Assembly: GCA_014238905.1 (NCBI GenBank)
Contig: JABAAE010000013.1
Coordinates: 1-64,000 of the forward strand
DNA from: Planctomycetota bacterium
GTDB taxonomy: Bacteria; Planctomycetota; Planctomycetia; Pirellulales; Pirellulaceae
DNA length: 64,000 nucleotides
Reading direction: 5' to 3'
Position 1 is the first letter of the stretch; the number at the start of each line of letters is the position of its first letter. Position numbers and translations under genes: made by a program. Below the pieces are notes generated by a model. That model saw nothing but the letters and a program-made list of their open reading frames with translations. It was not told the DNA's origin and ran no database searches. Shown in pieces: positions 44,924 through 54,389 of the stretch.

Positions 44924-46423
44924 CTAGGTCAAAATATCCTGTATGACCTGACCCTGTTGGGTGGGACCAATTAATCGTTGATCGAGACCTTGGTAGGCAA
45001 AGTGGAACCGATGCGGGTCGATACCCATTTGATGAAGGATCGTGGCTTGCAAATCCCGAACACTGACTTTGTTCTCGGTAGGATAGTAACCAATATCATC
45101 GGTTTGGCCGAAGGACCCCGGCTTAATTCCGCCCCCAGCCATCCACATCGTAAAAGCATGGGGGTGATGATCACGGCCGATGAATCCCTTTTTGAGTTCG
45201 GTATGCCGATTGTTTTGCATCATCGGTGTCCTGCCAAATTCACCTCCCCAAACGATCAGGGTTTCATCCAGCATGTCGCGTTGCTTGAGATCAGTCAGTA
45301 ATCCGGCGATGGCGGTATCGATCTGACGGCACTTGATGGGCAGGGTCTCATCAACGGATTCACCGGGAGATGTCCCGTGGTGATCCCAGCCCCAATCGTA
45401 CAGTTGCACAAATCGAACACCGTTTTCCACCAGCCGCCGAGCGAGAAGACAGTTATTGGCGAATGTTGGATCGTCTGCTTTATAGAGAGTACGTGGATCA
45501 GCGGCAGACTCCGCTTTGGATATGAAGCCCGGTTTGGCACCGTAGAGGTCCAATGTTTTCTGGGATTCCCGGGTAATATCCATCACCTCAGGCACGGCGA
45601 GTTGCATCCGAAATGCTAATTCGTATTGGGCGATACGGGTGATGGTCTCCGGATCACCAATTGTCTGATACTGGAAACGATTCAGATCGTTCAGCGCGTC
45701 CAGTGTTTCTCGGCGGGCTTTTCGCCCCATCCCTTGGGGATTCGACAAAAACAAGATCGGGTCACCCCCATCGGTTCGACATTGCACACCTTGGTAAACC
45801 GTTGGCAGGAATCCTGAACCCCACAGCGACTTGCCGGCGCTGGGAGTTTTTCCACCTGAAGAGAGCACAACAAAACCGGGCAGGTTTTGATTTTCACTAC
45901 CCAAGCCGTAGGTGACCCAGGACCCCATGGAAGGGTTGCCCAGCAGTGGATTCCCCGTATGCATGAAAAGTTGGGCGGGAGAGTGATTAAATTGTTCGGT
46001 GTTTAATGAACGAAGCACACAAACATCGTCGATCACTTTTCCCAATTGCGGAAGCAGTTCGCTAATCCACTGGCCCGTTTTCCCATGTTGTCGATATTTG
46101 AATTGGGGCCCCAGCATTTTCGGGGTTCCCTTGATGAATGCAAAACGTTTACCCGCTAGATATTCCTGAGGGCACTGGGTGTTGTGCAGTTTTTGCAGGG
46201 CTGGTTTGTTCTCGAACAGATCCAGTTGGGATGGGGAACCCGCCATGTGAAGATAGATGATTGATTTGGCTTTTGCTGGAATTTTGTAGCCTGAATCATC
46301 TCCGGCTCCTTCCCGGGAAAGCAGTGATTGCAGTGCGACCGCTCCGAATCCTAAACCGGCATTTTTAAAAAAATGTCGGCGGGTCAGTGCGCGTGCTTTT
46401 TGAAGACGAAGCGAAAGGTTCAT
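44924..46423 (-). CDS. DUF1501 family exported protein
   Basis: A 499-residue protein with a twin-arginine-type signal (ALTRRHFFKNAGLGFGAVAL). DUF1501 hallmarks: SIIYLHMAGSPSQLDLFENKP, HSPAQLFMHTGNPLLGNPSMGSW, NCLLARRLVENGVRFVQLYD, WGWDHHG, VWGGEFGRTPMMQ and GRDHHPHAFTMWMAGGG. The fold is related to sulfatases and phosphatases, with the last two blocks holding metal-ligand-like Asp and His residues, but it has no CxPxR motif. It follows the PSD1 gene by 57 bases. PSD1-DUF1501 pairs are abundant in planctomycete genomes, often beside sulfatases; their joint function is unknown. Confidence 0.95.
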   Translation of the reverse strand: MNLSLRLQKARALTRRHFFKNAGLGFGAVALQSLLSREGAGDDSGYKIPAKAKSIIYLHMAGSPSQLDLFENKPALQKLHNTQCPQEYLAGKRFAFIKGTPKMLGPQFKYRQHGKTGQWISELLPQLGKVIDDVCVLRSLNTEQFNHSPAQLFMHTGNPLLGNPSMGSWVTYGLGSENQNLPGFVVLSSGGKTPSAGKSLWGSGFLPTVYQGVQCRTDGGDPILFLSNPQGMGRKARRETLDALNDLNRFQYQTIGDPETITRIAQYELAFRMQLAVPEVMDITRESQKTLDLYGAKPGFISKAESAADPRTLYKADDPTFANNCLLARRLVENGVRFVQLYDWGWDHHGTSPGESVDETLPIKCRQIDTAIAGLLTDLKQRDMLDETLIVWGGEFGRTPMMQNNRHTELKKGFIGRDHHPHAFTMWMAGGGIKPGSFGQTDDIGYYPTENKVSVRDLQATILHQMGIDPHRFHFAYQGLDQRLIGPTQQGQVIQDILT

Positions 46424-46470
46424 GACTTGTTTTTTGGGGATTGGTTTTTGTAACGTTGGATAGCGAAATC

Positions 46471-46503
46471 AGGGTTTCATCAGGGTTTCATCAGGGTTTC
46501 ATC
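46471..46503. repeat. Three exact copies of an 11-bp unit over the PSD1 gene stop
   Basis: AGGGTTTCATC is repeated three times without mismatch. On the minus strand it encodes the last residues (DETLMKP) and contains the stop codon of the PSD1 gene, since 11 is not a multiple of three. Confidence 0.95.
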
Positions 46504-49419
46504 AAGGTTCAAAAGTACGTTGGCAACGGTAGTCAATCGTGCATCTCCCGATTGACGACCCGCTGCTCTTAACAGGGATTCCTGATTCAGTAATTTTTTT
46601 TCCAGAGAATCATAAAGGATCACTAATCGATCCAGTTCCGCGGGAGTCGCGTCGCGCACAAGCACTATCCGAAAACCGACTGCAATTTTTTGACGAACGG
46701 AACCCGGTTCTGTTTCCATCTTTTTTGCCAGGCTGCCTGCCGCCTCTACAAATGCGGTATCGTTCAGAATGACTAATGCCTGTAGCGGCGTGTTCGTACG
46801 CACTCGGCGAATTTGGCAGACTTCACCACTGCCGGCATCGAACGTTGTCATGGCAGGATAGGGGCTGGTTCGTTTTCGGTAAGTGTAGATTCCTCGTCGG
46901 TAACGGTCCTTGCCGATGGCATTTTTCCACTTTTCACCACTGTACGTCGATTTCCAAATTCCGCCCGGTTGAGGTGGCATTACGGACGGTCCGCCAATCT
47001 GGCGCGTCAACAATCCGGAAACAAACAACGCTTGGTCACGAACCGCCTCGGCAGACAAACGAAAGCGTGGACCACGGGAAAGTAGACGATTCCGCGGGTC
47101 TTTGGTCAATCGATCCGATGTGATTTGCGAACCCTGCCGGTAGGTTCTCGAAAGAACGATCGTCCTAAGCAGGTTTTTGATCGACCAGTCGTTTTCTCGG
47201 AAGTCGACAGCGAGCCAATCGAGTAAGAAAGGATGGGATGGTGGAAGGCCTTGCGTTCCAAAATCTTCTTCAGTCTCTACAATTCCGACGCCGAAAAGTC
47301 GCGCCCATATTCGATTGACCATAACACGGGCTGTGAGCGGGTTTTCCTTTTGGACGAGCCACTGGGCAACCGCTAGACGATTTGGGGAGACCCCGTTTGG
47401 AAGTGGGCCAAAAAGTGACACCACGGATGGTTGGACGGTTTGACCTTGATCGAGAAAATTCCCGCGGTTATGAACCTTTGTCTTGCGAAGCTTGCCAGGA
47501 TCCAGCTCAAGCATGACTGGCGTTTTGGGAATTTGAGATTCAAGATTTTTCAGAGTGACCTTGGCTCCTTGCAATTTTTTCTCGGCTTCGATTGTTTCTT
47601 GGAAAACATGGTTTGCAAAAACGTTCTCCAGGTCTGGTGCCAAGACGGGAGCCAACCATCTGCCGGGCTGCGAGCTGATGGAAATGCGAGAACGGGCCAG
47701 AAGTAATCCCTCACCGTATTCCTGCTCCAGTATCAATTTTAGTTTTTCACCAGAGACCGGCGTGTCGAATTCATAAATCCCCGTTTGGGGTTGGTTGAAC
47801 TTCGGTGAAAGGCCCCAGCCGGTTTCGGCCTTGCCATCAATTGACTTATGGATTTCCCAGGATCGCTGCGAGTAGGATGCCCGCGGATTTTTTAGCTTCA
47901 ATTTCCTGCTGGAGCCATCAGCGAGAACCAGTTCGGCAGTGAGCTCCCGAATAGCAACATTGGCATCCGGCCACTCTCCCCCCGCAGTAGCTTGCGGGAG
48001 GTAGTCAATTCGAACGGCAGTGAATTTTTTATTTTGCTTGGCAAGCGCGAATGTGAGGGTCCAAGTATCCTTGTCAGGTCGTTCACCTTGGGCAATCAAT
48101 TGCCCTTTTCCGTTTTGTATCAACTTGACGTTTTTGTTGGATGAAAATTCTGCAAGGGCAAGTGTTTCCCAAAGGCTCTCACCGTTGATCGACTTTTTCC
48201 AGAGTTCAAAAGCATTCAAAAACTTCTCGGACCGTTGTTGCTTGGAGGATTCCAGTTGAGCGACCAATGCTTTGGTAGAGGAGATTTTGTCGGCGAGAGT
48301 TTTTGTTGGTGTTGGCCAAAATGGACCCTCGTTGTCGGCATCCTGAGTCTGGTTGAAGAAAGCAAAAAACGAGTAATAGTCGGTCAGGCTGATGGGGTCA
48401 TATTTGTGGGTATGGCACTTGGCGCACCCCATGGTCAAACCCATCCAAACTTGCATCGTTGTATCGACCCGATCTTTGACAGCCGCGATTCGGAATTCTT
48501 CGTTGTCAGTACCGCCTTCATCGTTGGTCATCGTGTTGCGATGAAAGGCGGTGGCCAAAATTTGATTTGTCGTTCGATTTGGAACCAGGTCGCCGGCCAA
48601 CTGATCACGCGTGAATTGGTCATAAGGCATATCATTATTGAAGGCTGCAATGACCCAGTCGCGGAAACGCCAGATATTTCGATGTCGATCTTTTTCATAG
48701 CCTTTGGTGTCGGCATACCTGGCAAGGTCGAGCCACATTCGAGCCCAATGCTCACCATAGGCGTTGGAGTCCAATAAACGGTCCACCACTTTTTCGAAGG
48801 CTTTTTCTGATCGGTCCAAATGAAACGCCTCAGCCTCGTCAAGACTGGGCGGCAGGCCGGTGAGATCGAGTGAAACCCTTCTTAGCCACATGGCTCGCTC
48901 GGCGTCCGCCGTCGGTTTTAATCCACTCGATTCCAGCCTGTGCAAAATGAAATGATCCATTGGCAGCAGCGGCCAGTCAGCCCCTTTGATTTTGGGCAGA
49001 GCCGACTTTAGGGGTGCGGTAAAAGACCAATGAACTTCGTAAGCTGCGCCAGCGGAAATCCATTGGCCTAGAATGTTTTTTTCGTTATCGGTCAGCCGGT
49101 CTCCAGTTTCAGGCGGAGGCATTTGGTGGGCGGGATCTTTGGAGCGAATTCGATCCATCAATTGGCTCGCTGCGATGTCGCCGGGGACAATGGCATCCGC
49201 CTTGAGAGCGGCGGCTCGAATATCCAATCGCAATTCCGCCTCTCGCGCTGTTTCATCCCGACCGTGACAGGCCAGGCAGTGTTTGGCGAGGAGTGGCCGA
49301 ACATCCCGATTGAATTGGACGGTTTCTTCCTGAGGGGATGCTGCACCGCAGTTGGCTGCGACGAGAACATATCCCACAAATAAAAAGCACAATCGAAGAG
49401 AACGGTTCCACATGGGCAT
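46480..49419 (-). CDS. PSD1 and planctomycete cytochrome c domain protein
   Basis: A 979-residue exported protein: signal segment SLRLCFLFVGYVLVAANCGA, PSCyt1 with heme motif CLACH (48-52), PSCyt2/DUF1549 (WPLLPMDHFILHRLESSGL through CAKCHTHKYDPISLTDYY), and a middle beta-sandwich with FTAVRIDYLPQATAGGEWP, which looks like a discoidin-type carbohydrate-binding module. Then comes PSD1/DUF1553 (NPLTARVMVNRIWARLFGVGIVETEEDFG, LSRTYRQGS, PLQALVILND). It may bind and possibly modify a glycan at the cell surface, with heme as an electron or oxygen-active site, but no activity is proven for the family. First gene of the operon PSD1-DUF1501-fuconate dehydratase. An alternative ATG is at 49413. Confidence 0.95.
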   Translation of the reverse strand: MPMWNRSLRLCFLFVGYVLVAANCGAASPQEETVQFNRDVRPLLAKHCLACHGRDETAREAELRLDIRAAALKADAIVPGDIAASQLMDRIRSKDPAHQMPPPETGDRLTDNEKNILGQWISAGAAYEVHWSFTAPLKSALPKIKGADWPLLPMDHFILHRLESSGLKPTADAERAMWLRRVSLDLTGLPPSLDEAEAFHLDRSEKAFEKVVDRLLDSNAYGEHWARMWLDLARYADTKGYEKDRHRNIWRFRDWVIAAFNNDMPYDQFTRDQLAGDLVPNRTTNQILATAFHRNTMTNDEGGTDNEEFRIAAVKDRVDTTMQVWMGLTMGCAKCHTHKYDPISLTDYYSFFAFFNQTQDADNEGPFWPTPTKTLADKISSTKALVAQLESSKQQRSEKFLNAFELWKKSINGESLWETLALAEFSSNKNVKLIQNGKGQLIAQGERPDKDTWTLTFALAKQNKKFTAVRIDYLPQATAGGEWPDANVAIRELTAELVLADGSSRKLKLKNPRASYSQRSWEIHKSIDGKAETGWGLSPKFNQPQTGIYEFDTPVSGEKLKLILEQEYGEGLLLARSRISISSQPGRWLAPVLAPDLENVFANHVFQETIEAEKKLQGAKVTLKNLESQIPKTPVMLELDPGKLRKTKVHNRGNFLDQGQTVQPSVVSLFGPLPNGVSPNRLAVAQWLVQKENPLTARVMVNRIWARLFGVGIVETEEDFGTQGLPPSHPFLLDWLAVDFRENDWSIKNLLRTIVLSRTYRQGSQITSDRLTKDPRNRLLSRGPRFRLSAEAVRDQALFVSGLLTRQIGGPSVMPPQPGGIWKSTYSGEKWKNAIGKDRYRRGIYTYRKRTSPYPAMTTFDAGSGEVCQIRRVRTNTPLQALVILNDTAFVEAAGSLAKKMETEPGSVRQKIAVGFRIVLVRDATPAELDRLVILYDSLEKKLLNQESLLRAAGRQSGDARLTTVANVLLNLDETLMKP

Positions 49420-49891
49420 TTTGATTAGTTCCAGCGTGCGCGCCGGCTCTTGAATGATCAGAAAAACAGGATATCACGAGCGTGCTACCTCTTAAAACCA
49501 TCGTAAACCATTTTGGATCAGGTTGTCATGGCCGTCGGATGTCGCATTGATAGAAACGACTTCAGATCCAGTTCCTGAGGTGGTTTGCCTGGAGATGAAT
49601 CGAGCTTGGAATGGGGTGACCTGTGCCCGTTTTCTCAAGCGATAAACCGGGAAAGGGGTATTCCATTATTTTTGGATGAGAAACCACATTTCCATCATGC
49701 CGAGTCCAGAATGGCCGAATCCTGCGGAAGGAACTCGATAAAAAGGTTCTCAGCGGGTAGGGGGAGAGATCGATCGGTTATATTCTCTCTTGGCAGACAG
49801 CCTTGTTTTTGTTTTGGGATGGTTCATTCAGCTCGTGGGGTTGTGGTGGATGGCAACGAGGTTGACATCGGTTTTTTGATCAGGAGTCTTG
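49420..49891. promoter_or_regulatory. Divergent intergenic region between PSD1 operon and esterase
   Basis: 472 bases that must carry the promoters of the minus-strand PSD1 operon and the plus-strand esterase. No operator-like palindrome or clear promoter was identified. The one longer plus-strand frame here (49585-50001) overlaps the esterase in another frame and is a shadow. CAGGAG at 49881 is the esterase ribosome binding site. Confidence 0.4.
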
Positions 49892-51046
49892 ATGCGATTT
49901 GCAGTTTTTGCCCTAGTCGTTGGCGCGGCGATTTCCAGTCATTCTCAGGAGACACCCGGTCAGCCTCACAAGAAGAGCTCGAGCCCTTTCGTTCAATTTG
50001 ACCCGGTCTCCAAGGCGCTTCTGCAACCACTGCATGGGCAAAAAAGCCCGCTTGCCTGGCGCAAGGATTTTCCCGGTGGTTGGCCAGCTTGGCGAAAAGC
50101 GGCTCGCGAAAAACTGTGGGAGTTGCTAGGAATGGACCGGATGGCGGCAGTCGCCGTCAAGCACCGGGTTAACGTCAAGCTGGGAGAGGTAACACAGGAG
50201 GACGGCTATCAAAGGCAACGGGGAGAGATCGAGACCGAACCAGGCGTCTTCATTCCGTTTTGGGTTCTCACCCCGACGGATTCGCTTTCTAACAAAAGAC
50301 CTGTTGCTCTTTGTGCTCATGGGCACGATTCAGATGGTTGGAACACCTACGCCGGGGTTTACCGTGATGAAAAGCATCGTAGGGAGACATTGGCAAAAGA
50401 GGGCAGTCCGGGCGTGGAGGCGGTTCGACGCGGGTATGTTGCTGTGGTTCCGGCAACCCGTGGTTTAGCAAAGGCGGTTTCGATCACCGATCGCAAGGGA
50501 CGGCACGGAAATCGAAATTGCCGCGCTCAGTTGGTCCATTGCCTGTTGGCGGGCCGAACTCCGCTGGGAGAAAGGGTTTGGGATTCGCAGCGGATTATCG
50601 ATTGGATTATCCAGGATTTGCAGGGAGTGGATACTAAAAAGCTGGTGATGTTGGGGAATTCGGGCGGAGGCGTTCTGACTTTGTACGCAGCAGCCTTGGA
50701 TGATCGAATTCGAGTCGCCATTCCAAGTTGCTCATTCACTTCTTTTACAAGTGCAGAGGGCTTCATTTTTCATTGCGACTGTTGCTTGATTCCACGAGCT
50801 CAATCGGAGCTCTGCGACCTTTCTGACATCGGTGCGCTTGCCGCACCGCGGGCACTCCTGGCGGTGCACGGGCGAAAAGATGGCCTCCACCATTTCGACG
50901 ATGTTCAAAACGCCATGGAGAGAGTGCACCTCATCTACCGAGCGGCCGACGCTGGTGATCGATTCGAACATCGGTGGGGAGATCAGGGACACCAGTTTTA
51001 CCCTCAATTCATCTGGCCATTTATTGAAAAAGAATTGGAAGAATGA
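49892..51046 (+). CDS. Secreted alpha/beta hydrolase (acetyl esterase-like)
   Basis: 384 residues from ATG 49892, with CAGGAG five bases upstream; signal peptide FAVFALVVGAAISSHSQ. The alpha/beta hydrolase core has HGH (143-145) in LCAHGHDSDGW, nucleophile Ser-257 in LGNSGGGVLTLYAA and a late His in WGDQGHQFYP. It matches the large esterase type of 37298 in layout, with the same HGH, GxSGGG and GHxFxP order. It should deacylate glycans or glycosides outside the cytoplasm. It is convergent with the sulfatase at 51173 and divergent from the PSD1 operon, so it is a single-gene unit. Confidence 0.88.
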   Translation: MRFAVFALVVGAAISSHSQETPGQPHKKSSSPFVQFDPVSKALLQPLHGQKSPLAWRKDFPGGWPAWRKAAREKLWELLGMDRMAAVAVKHRVNVKLGEVTQEDGYQRQRGEIETEPGVFIPFWVLTPTDSLSNKRPVALCAHGHDSDGWNTYAGVYRDEKHRRETLAKEGSPGVEAVRRGYVAVVPATRGLAKAVSITDRKGRHGNRNCRAQLVHCLLAGRTPLGERVWDSQRIIDWIIQDLQGVDTKKLVMLGNSGGGVLTLYAAALDDRIRVAIPSCSFTSFTSAEGFIFHCDCCLIPRAQSELCDLSDIGALAAPRALLAVHGRKDGLHHFDDVQNAMERVHLIYRAADAGDRFEHRWGDQGHQFYPQFIWPFIEKELEE

Positions 51047-51110
51047 AAAACCAGTTTCTAATTCAGCGGGTGATTTTTGCCATGTTTTACAATCCAAAAT
51101 CATGAATGGG

Positions 51111-51145
51111 TCCCAAATCATCGAGAGCTCCCAAATCATCGAGAG
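51111..51145 (+). repeat. 18-bp period direct duplication
   Basis: TCCCAAATCATCGAGAGC is followed at once by a second copy lacking only the last base, between the convergent esterase and sulfatase genes. Confidence 0.9.
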
Positions 51146-51172
51146 GTTTCAAGTGAAGGGAAGCCTTCCTGT

Positions 51173-52696
51173 TTATGAGGCTTTTTTCCAGGGTAAACCC
51201 TTCCACCACAACTGCCCGCCATCATTGGCAACCGCAGGTCCAGGTGTCGATCGACCACGCTCGATCACGCGGCGAAGTTCGTCCCTCAGATTCTTGACCA
51301 CATCGGGGTAATCCGCATGGAGATTTTTTGTTTCACCGGGATCCTGCTGAAGATCATAGAGTTGCAGAGCAGGTAATTTCTGTTTGATCGCGGCGGCTTC
51401 CCTTGGTGGGCTCCAGCCGCCAGAACCATGGCAGAACAACAATTTCCATTTTCCTTTACGAACGGCAAAATGGCCAGAAACGGAATGATGAATGACCAGC
51501 TCATGCAAGGGTTTTGATCTCGGCACGCCCTGCCAAGTGGGAAGCAGGCTGACGCTATCCTCACCTGCATCGTGAGGCAGTTGGTAGCCGATGACATCGG
51601 CACAGGTGGCCATGATGTCTGCCAGCGTAATCGTTTCGGTACTATGGCTACCCGCTTGAATCTTGCCTGGCCATTGGACGACAAATGGAACTCGATGCCC
51701 CCCCTCAAACGCGTCGGCCTTCCAGCCTCGCCAATGTTCATTCAAATGGACGCCGGCAGCGTCGAGCTGTTGGAATTTGGCCTGGGGGGAAGTGCCATTG
51801 TCACACGTAAAGATGACTAGAGTGTTGTTTTTCTGACCGGAGTCCTCCAATGCTTTCATGAGGGTCGCCACGACGTCGTCGGTTTGAAGCAGGAAATCAC
51901 CGTATGGTCCTACACCGGATTTTCCTTGAAATTTCTCATGGGGCGCAATCGGTGTGTGGGGTGATGGGAGTGGGACATAGAGAAAGAATGGCTGTTTTTC
52001 TTCGGCTTGTTGCCGAATATATGCGTCAGCTCTTTTTGAGTATTCTGAAAGGACTGCATTGAAATTCCAGTTGGGAACCGAGGGGCCAGCTGCTACGCCC
52101 GTCAGGGCGCCGGCCTTCATATGAGAACTTAACTGGCCAATGAGTTGATCATTTTCCCGCCACGCATAAGGGGGCCAATTGGGGACATCGTCACCAAAAT
52201 AATAATCGAACCCATGATCGTTCGGACCACCACGGATCGTCTTGGTGAAATCGATTTCCTGGAGTTTTTCGGTGGTCCCTCCACCTTTTTTGGGCCAAAG
52301 CCATCCCAGGTGCCATTTGCCGATGCAGGCGGTGCGGTAGTCCTTCTTATTGAACATGTCAGCGAGTGTGATCCGTTGATTTTTGATGAGGGGGCGTTCC
52401 CATTGATGGACGATCCCTCGTTTCAACCTTGACCGCCAGTTATAACGACCGGTCAGGACACTGTATCGTGTGGGTGTGCAGACGGCTGATGTGGAATGCG
52501 CATCAGAAAACGACATCCCGTCCAGAACCAATCGGTCAATCGCAGGAGTCTTCAGTCCCATTTTTTCATTCAGGGCGGAAACGGAATCTACGCCCATGTC
52601 GTCTGCTAAAATCAGCAGGACGTTGGGTTGGTCGTAGGCTTCGGTTGAAATCGAATGAACACATCCGATCAGAATGAACGCAGCGATGTTTTTCAT
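51173..52696 (-). CDS. Formylglycine-dependent sulfatase (arylsulfatase A-like)
   Basis: A 507-residue exported sulfatase. Signal peptide NIAAFILIGCVHSIS; metal Asp residues in LLILADDMGVDS; maturation motif CTPTR (Cys-73 to Arg-77); ACIGKWHLGW; FTCDNGTSP. It differs from the other two sulfatases here, with a longer insertion (NDHGFDYYFGDDVPNWPPY) and an arylsulfatase A-type C-terminus (LYDLQQDPGETKNLH). AAGGA lies six bases before the ATG. It is the fourth gene of the minus-strand DUF1592-DUF1552-sulfatase-sulfatase operon, 58 bases after the preceding sulfatase. Confidence 0.95.
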   Translation of the reverse strand: MKNIAAFILIGCVHSISTEAYDQPNVLLILADDMGVDSVSALNEKMGLKTPAIDRLVLDGMSFSDAHSTSAVCTPTRYSVLTGRYNWRSRLKRGIVHQWERPLIKNQRITLADMFNKKDYRTACIGKWHLGWLWPKKGGGTTEKLQEIDFTKTIRGGPNDHGFDYYFGDDVPNWPPYAWRENDQLIGQLSSHMKAGALTGVAAGPSVPNWNFNAVLSEYSKRADAYIRQQAEEKQPFFLYVPLPSPHTPIAPHEKFQGKSGVGPYGDFLLQTDDVVATLMKALEDSGQKNNTLVIFTCDNGTSPQAKFQQLDAAGVHLNEHWRGWKADAFEGGHRVPFVVQWPGKIQAGSHSTETITLADIMATCADVIGYQLPHDAGEDSVSLLPTWQGVPRSKPLHELVIHHSVSGHFAVRKGKWKLLFCHGSGGWSPPREAAAIKQKLPALQLYDLQQDPGETKNLHADYPDVVKNLRDELRRVIERGRSTPGPAVANDGGQLWWKGLPWKKAS

Positions 52697-52754
52697 TTGA
52701 ATTCCTTCGCAGTGTGGACCAGCACAATCCAGCCATATCGACTTCTAAATTGAA

Positions 52755-54314
52755 TTAGCGGTAATCGGCTCCCGACAGGCTTTCCAGCACCGATTCTTGC
52801 CAATCTCGTAGTTGTTTCTGCATGGTGGTAGCGATTTTTGGCTTGCTTGTCATCAGATTGTTTTTCTCCCCAGGATCAGCTCGCAGATCAAAAAGCTCTT
52901 TTTGGGAAGGCATGCCTCTTTTCCCCCGAATGATGAATTTATACCGGTTGTCGATCAATGCCCGGGAACCGGAATAATCTTGTTGGGAGATTTTCGGATG
53001 ATGAAAATTACGGAAGTTCCGAGTAGAAATATCTCCCATCAACTTGACCAGTGGAGTCGTTCCCCGCTGAAGATCTGCTTCAATATAAGGCTGGTTTTTG
53101 GATTCTCCGTTGATGTCGAAACTCCAGAATCCGATGGGTTGGGGACGTTGAAGCATTTGACCCTTTATTGAGAGACTCAAATCTATTCCATCCAATGGCC
53201 TTTTCGGCAAAGCCACTTCGGCCAGACTGCAAATTGTCGGCAGTAGGTCGCTAGTGACGACATTCATCTTCGAAAGCCGTGGCGAGGTGATCTTTGCCGG
53301 CCATTCGAGAATACCCGGGACGCGGATCCCACCTTCGTATAGATTCCCTTTTTGTCCCCGCAAGGGTGAAGTGACGATTCCATCACCCGGTGTACCATTA
53401 TCACCGCAGTACCATAGCAGCGTGTTATCTCGAAGTTTGTTTTGCCGCAACCAATCTCTCAACTGCCCAATGGAGCGATCCATAGCAGTGATCTCCGCAT
53501 ACCGTTCACGCAGGACTTCACGCAGCGATCTTTTGATTTGTCGTCCCGTTTTATTGGATGTCAGCCTCACTTTTGTTTGCGAGTATTCACTCGGTAGATG
53601 GTCGTAGAGTGCAAGGTCTTCCGGTAGGCCGCTGTAAGGTTCGTGCGGCGATCCGAACCAGACGACCGCAAGAAAAGGCTGGTTGGCTTGACGGGTTTTT
53701 TCCAGAAACCGAATGGTTTCGGCAACGACGATCTCCGAGCTCTCCCCGGTAAATTTTTGAGGGGGACCTCCGTTGCGGGAAAAGGTCGGGTTTAATTCAA
53801 AAAAATTGTCATGCGAAAGCCATTGATTGAATCCCATAGCGCCGGGAGAGGTGGGCGATGTCGACTTGACCGGACCGAGATGCCATTTCCCGAAGTGCCC
53901 GGTGGCATACCCCTTTTTTTTCAATAAATGGGCGATGGTTTTTTCCTCTTGCCGGATGGAAAAATTAGGTGCGAACGTTCCATAGCGAACCGGATGGCGC
54001 CCCGTTAGAACGCTTCCTCGGGTCGGTGAACAGGAAGGATGTGCTGAATAAAAGCGGTCGAAGCGGAGGCCTGAATTAGCCATTTCATCCAGAATGGGAG
54101 TTTTCAAGTGGGGGTGGCCGTTATAGGCCGTTTCGTCCCATCCGTGGTCATCTCCCATCAGCAGAATGATGTTGGGAGTCTCGTTGGCGATTGACGTGTT
54201 TGCCAAGAAAAAACACAGCAGACTGACCGAGAAACACGCCCAGCTACCGAATCCAATACCGTTGTTTCTCTTCACGATTGCTGTGCAAATGTTCACGATA
54301 CGCACTTCACTCAT
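52755..54314 (-). CDS. Formylglycine-dependent sulfatase, paralogue of the one at 40128
   Basis: 519 residues from ATG 54314. In-frame starts lie at TTG 54341, ATG 54326 and an internal GTG that would begin MKRNNGIG and give an ideal signal peptide (WACFSVSLLCFFLANTSIA). Metal Asp residues are in LLMGDDHGWD, the maturation motif is CSPTR (Cys-95 to Arg-99), then HFGKWHL and YCGDNGTPG. It shares FNQWLSHDNFFELNP, SRNG and SSEIVVAETIRFL with the plus-strand sulfatase, so the two are paralogues. It follows the DUF1552 gene by about 75 bases in the operon. Substrate is probably a sulfated polysaccharide. Confidence 0.93.
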   Translation of the reverse strand: MSEVRIVNICTAIVKRNNGIGFGSWACFSVSLLCFFLANTSIANETPNIILLMGDDHGWDETAYNGHPHLKTPILDEMANSGLRFDRFYSAHPSCSPTRGSVLTGRHPVRYGTFAPNFSIRQEEKTIAHLLKKKGYATGHFGKWHLGPVKSTSPTSPGAMGFNQWLSHDNFFELNPTFSRNGGPPQKFTGESSEIVVAETIRFLEKTRQANQPFLAVVWFGSPHEPYSGLPEDLALYDHLPSEYSQTKVRLTSNKTGRQIKRSLREVLRERYAEITAMDRSIGQLRDWLRQNKLRDNTLLWYCGDNGTPGDGIVTSPLRGQKGNLYEGGIRVPGILEWPAKITSPRLSKMNVVTSDLLPTICSLAEVALPKRPLDGIDLSLSIKGQMLQRPQPIGFWSFDINGESKNQPYIEADLQRGTTPLVKLMGDISTRNFRNFHHPKISQQDYSGSRALIDNRYKFIIRGKRGMPSQKELFDLRADPGEKNNLMTSKPKIATTMQKQLRDWQESVLESLSGADYR

Positions 54315-54389
54315 TATTTCTATCATCGACGGGATTGCCAACTCTGAGGAAATTTGGTCACGGAGAAAAAAACATAAGGGGTGCGGCTG

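Noticed and set aside
49585-50001. 138-codon plus-strand frame before the esterase
   Set aside because: It overlaps the esterase start in another frame and lacks a ribosome binding site or recognisable family.
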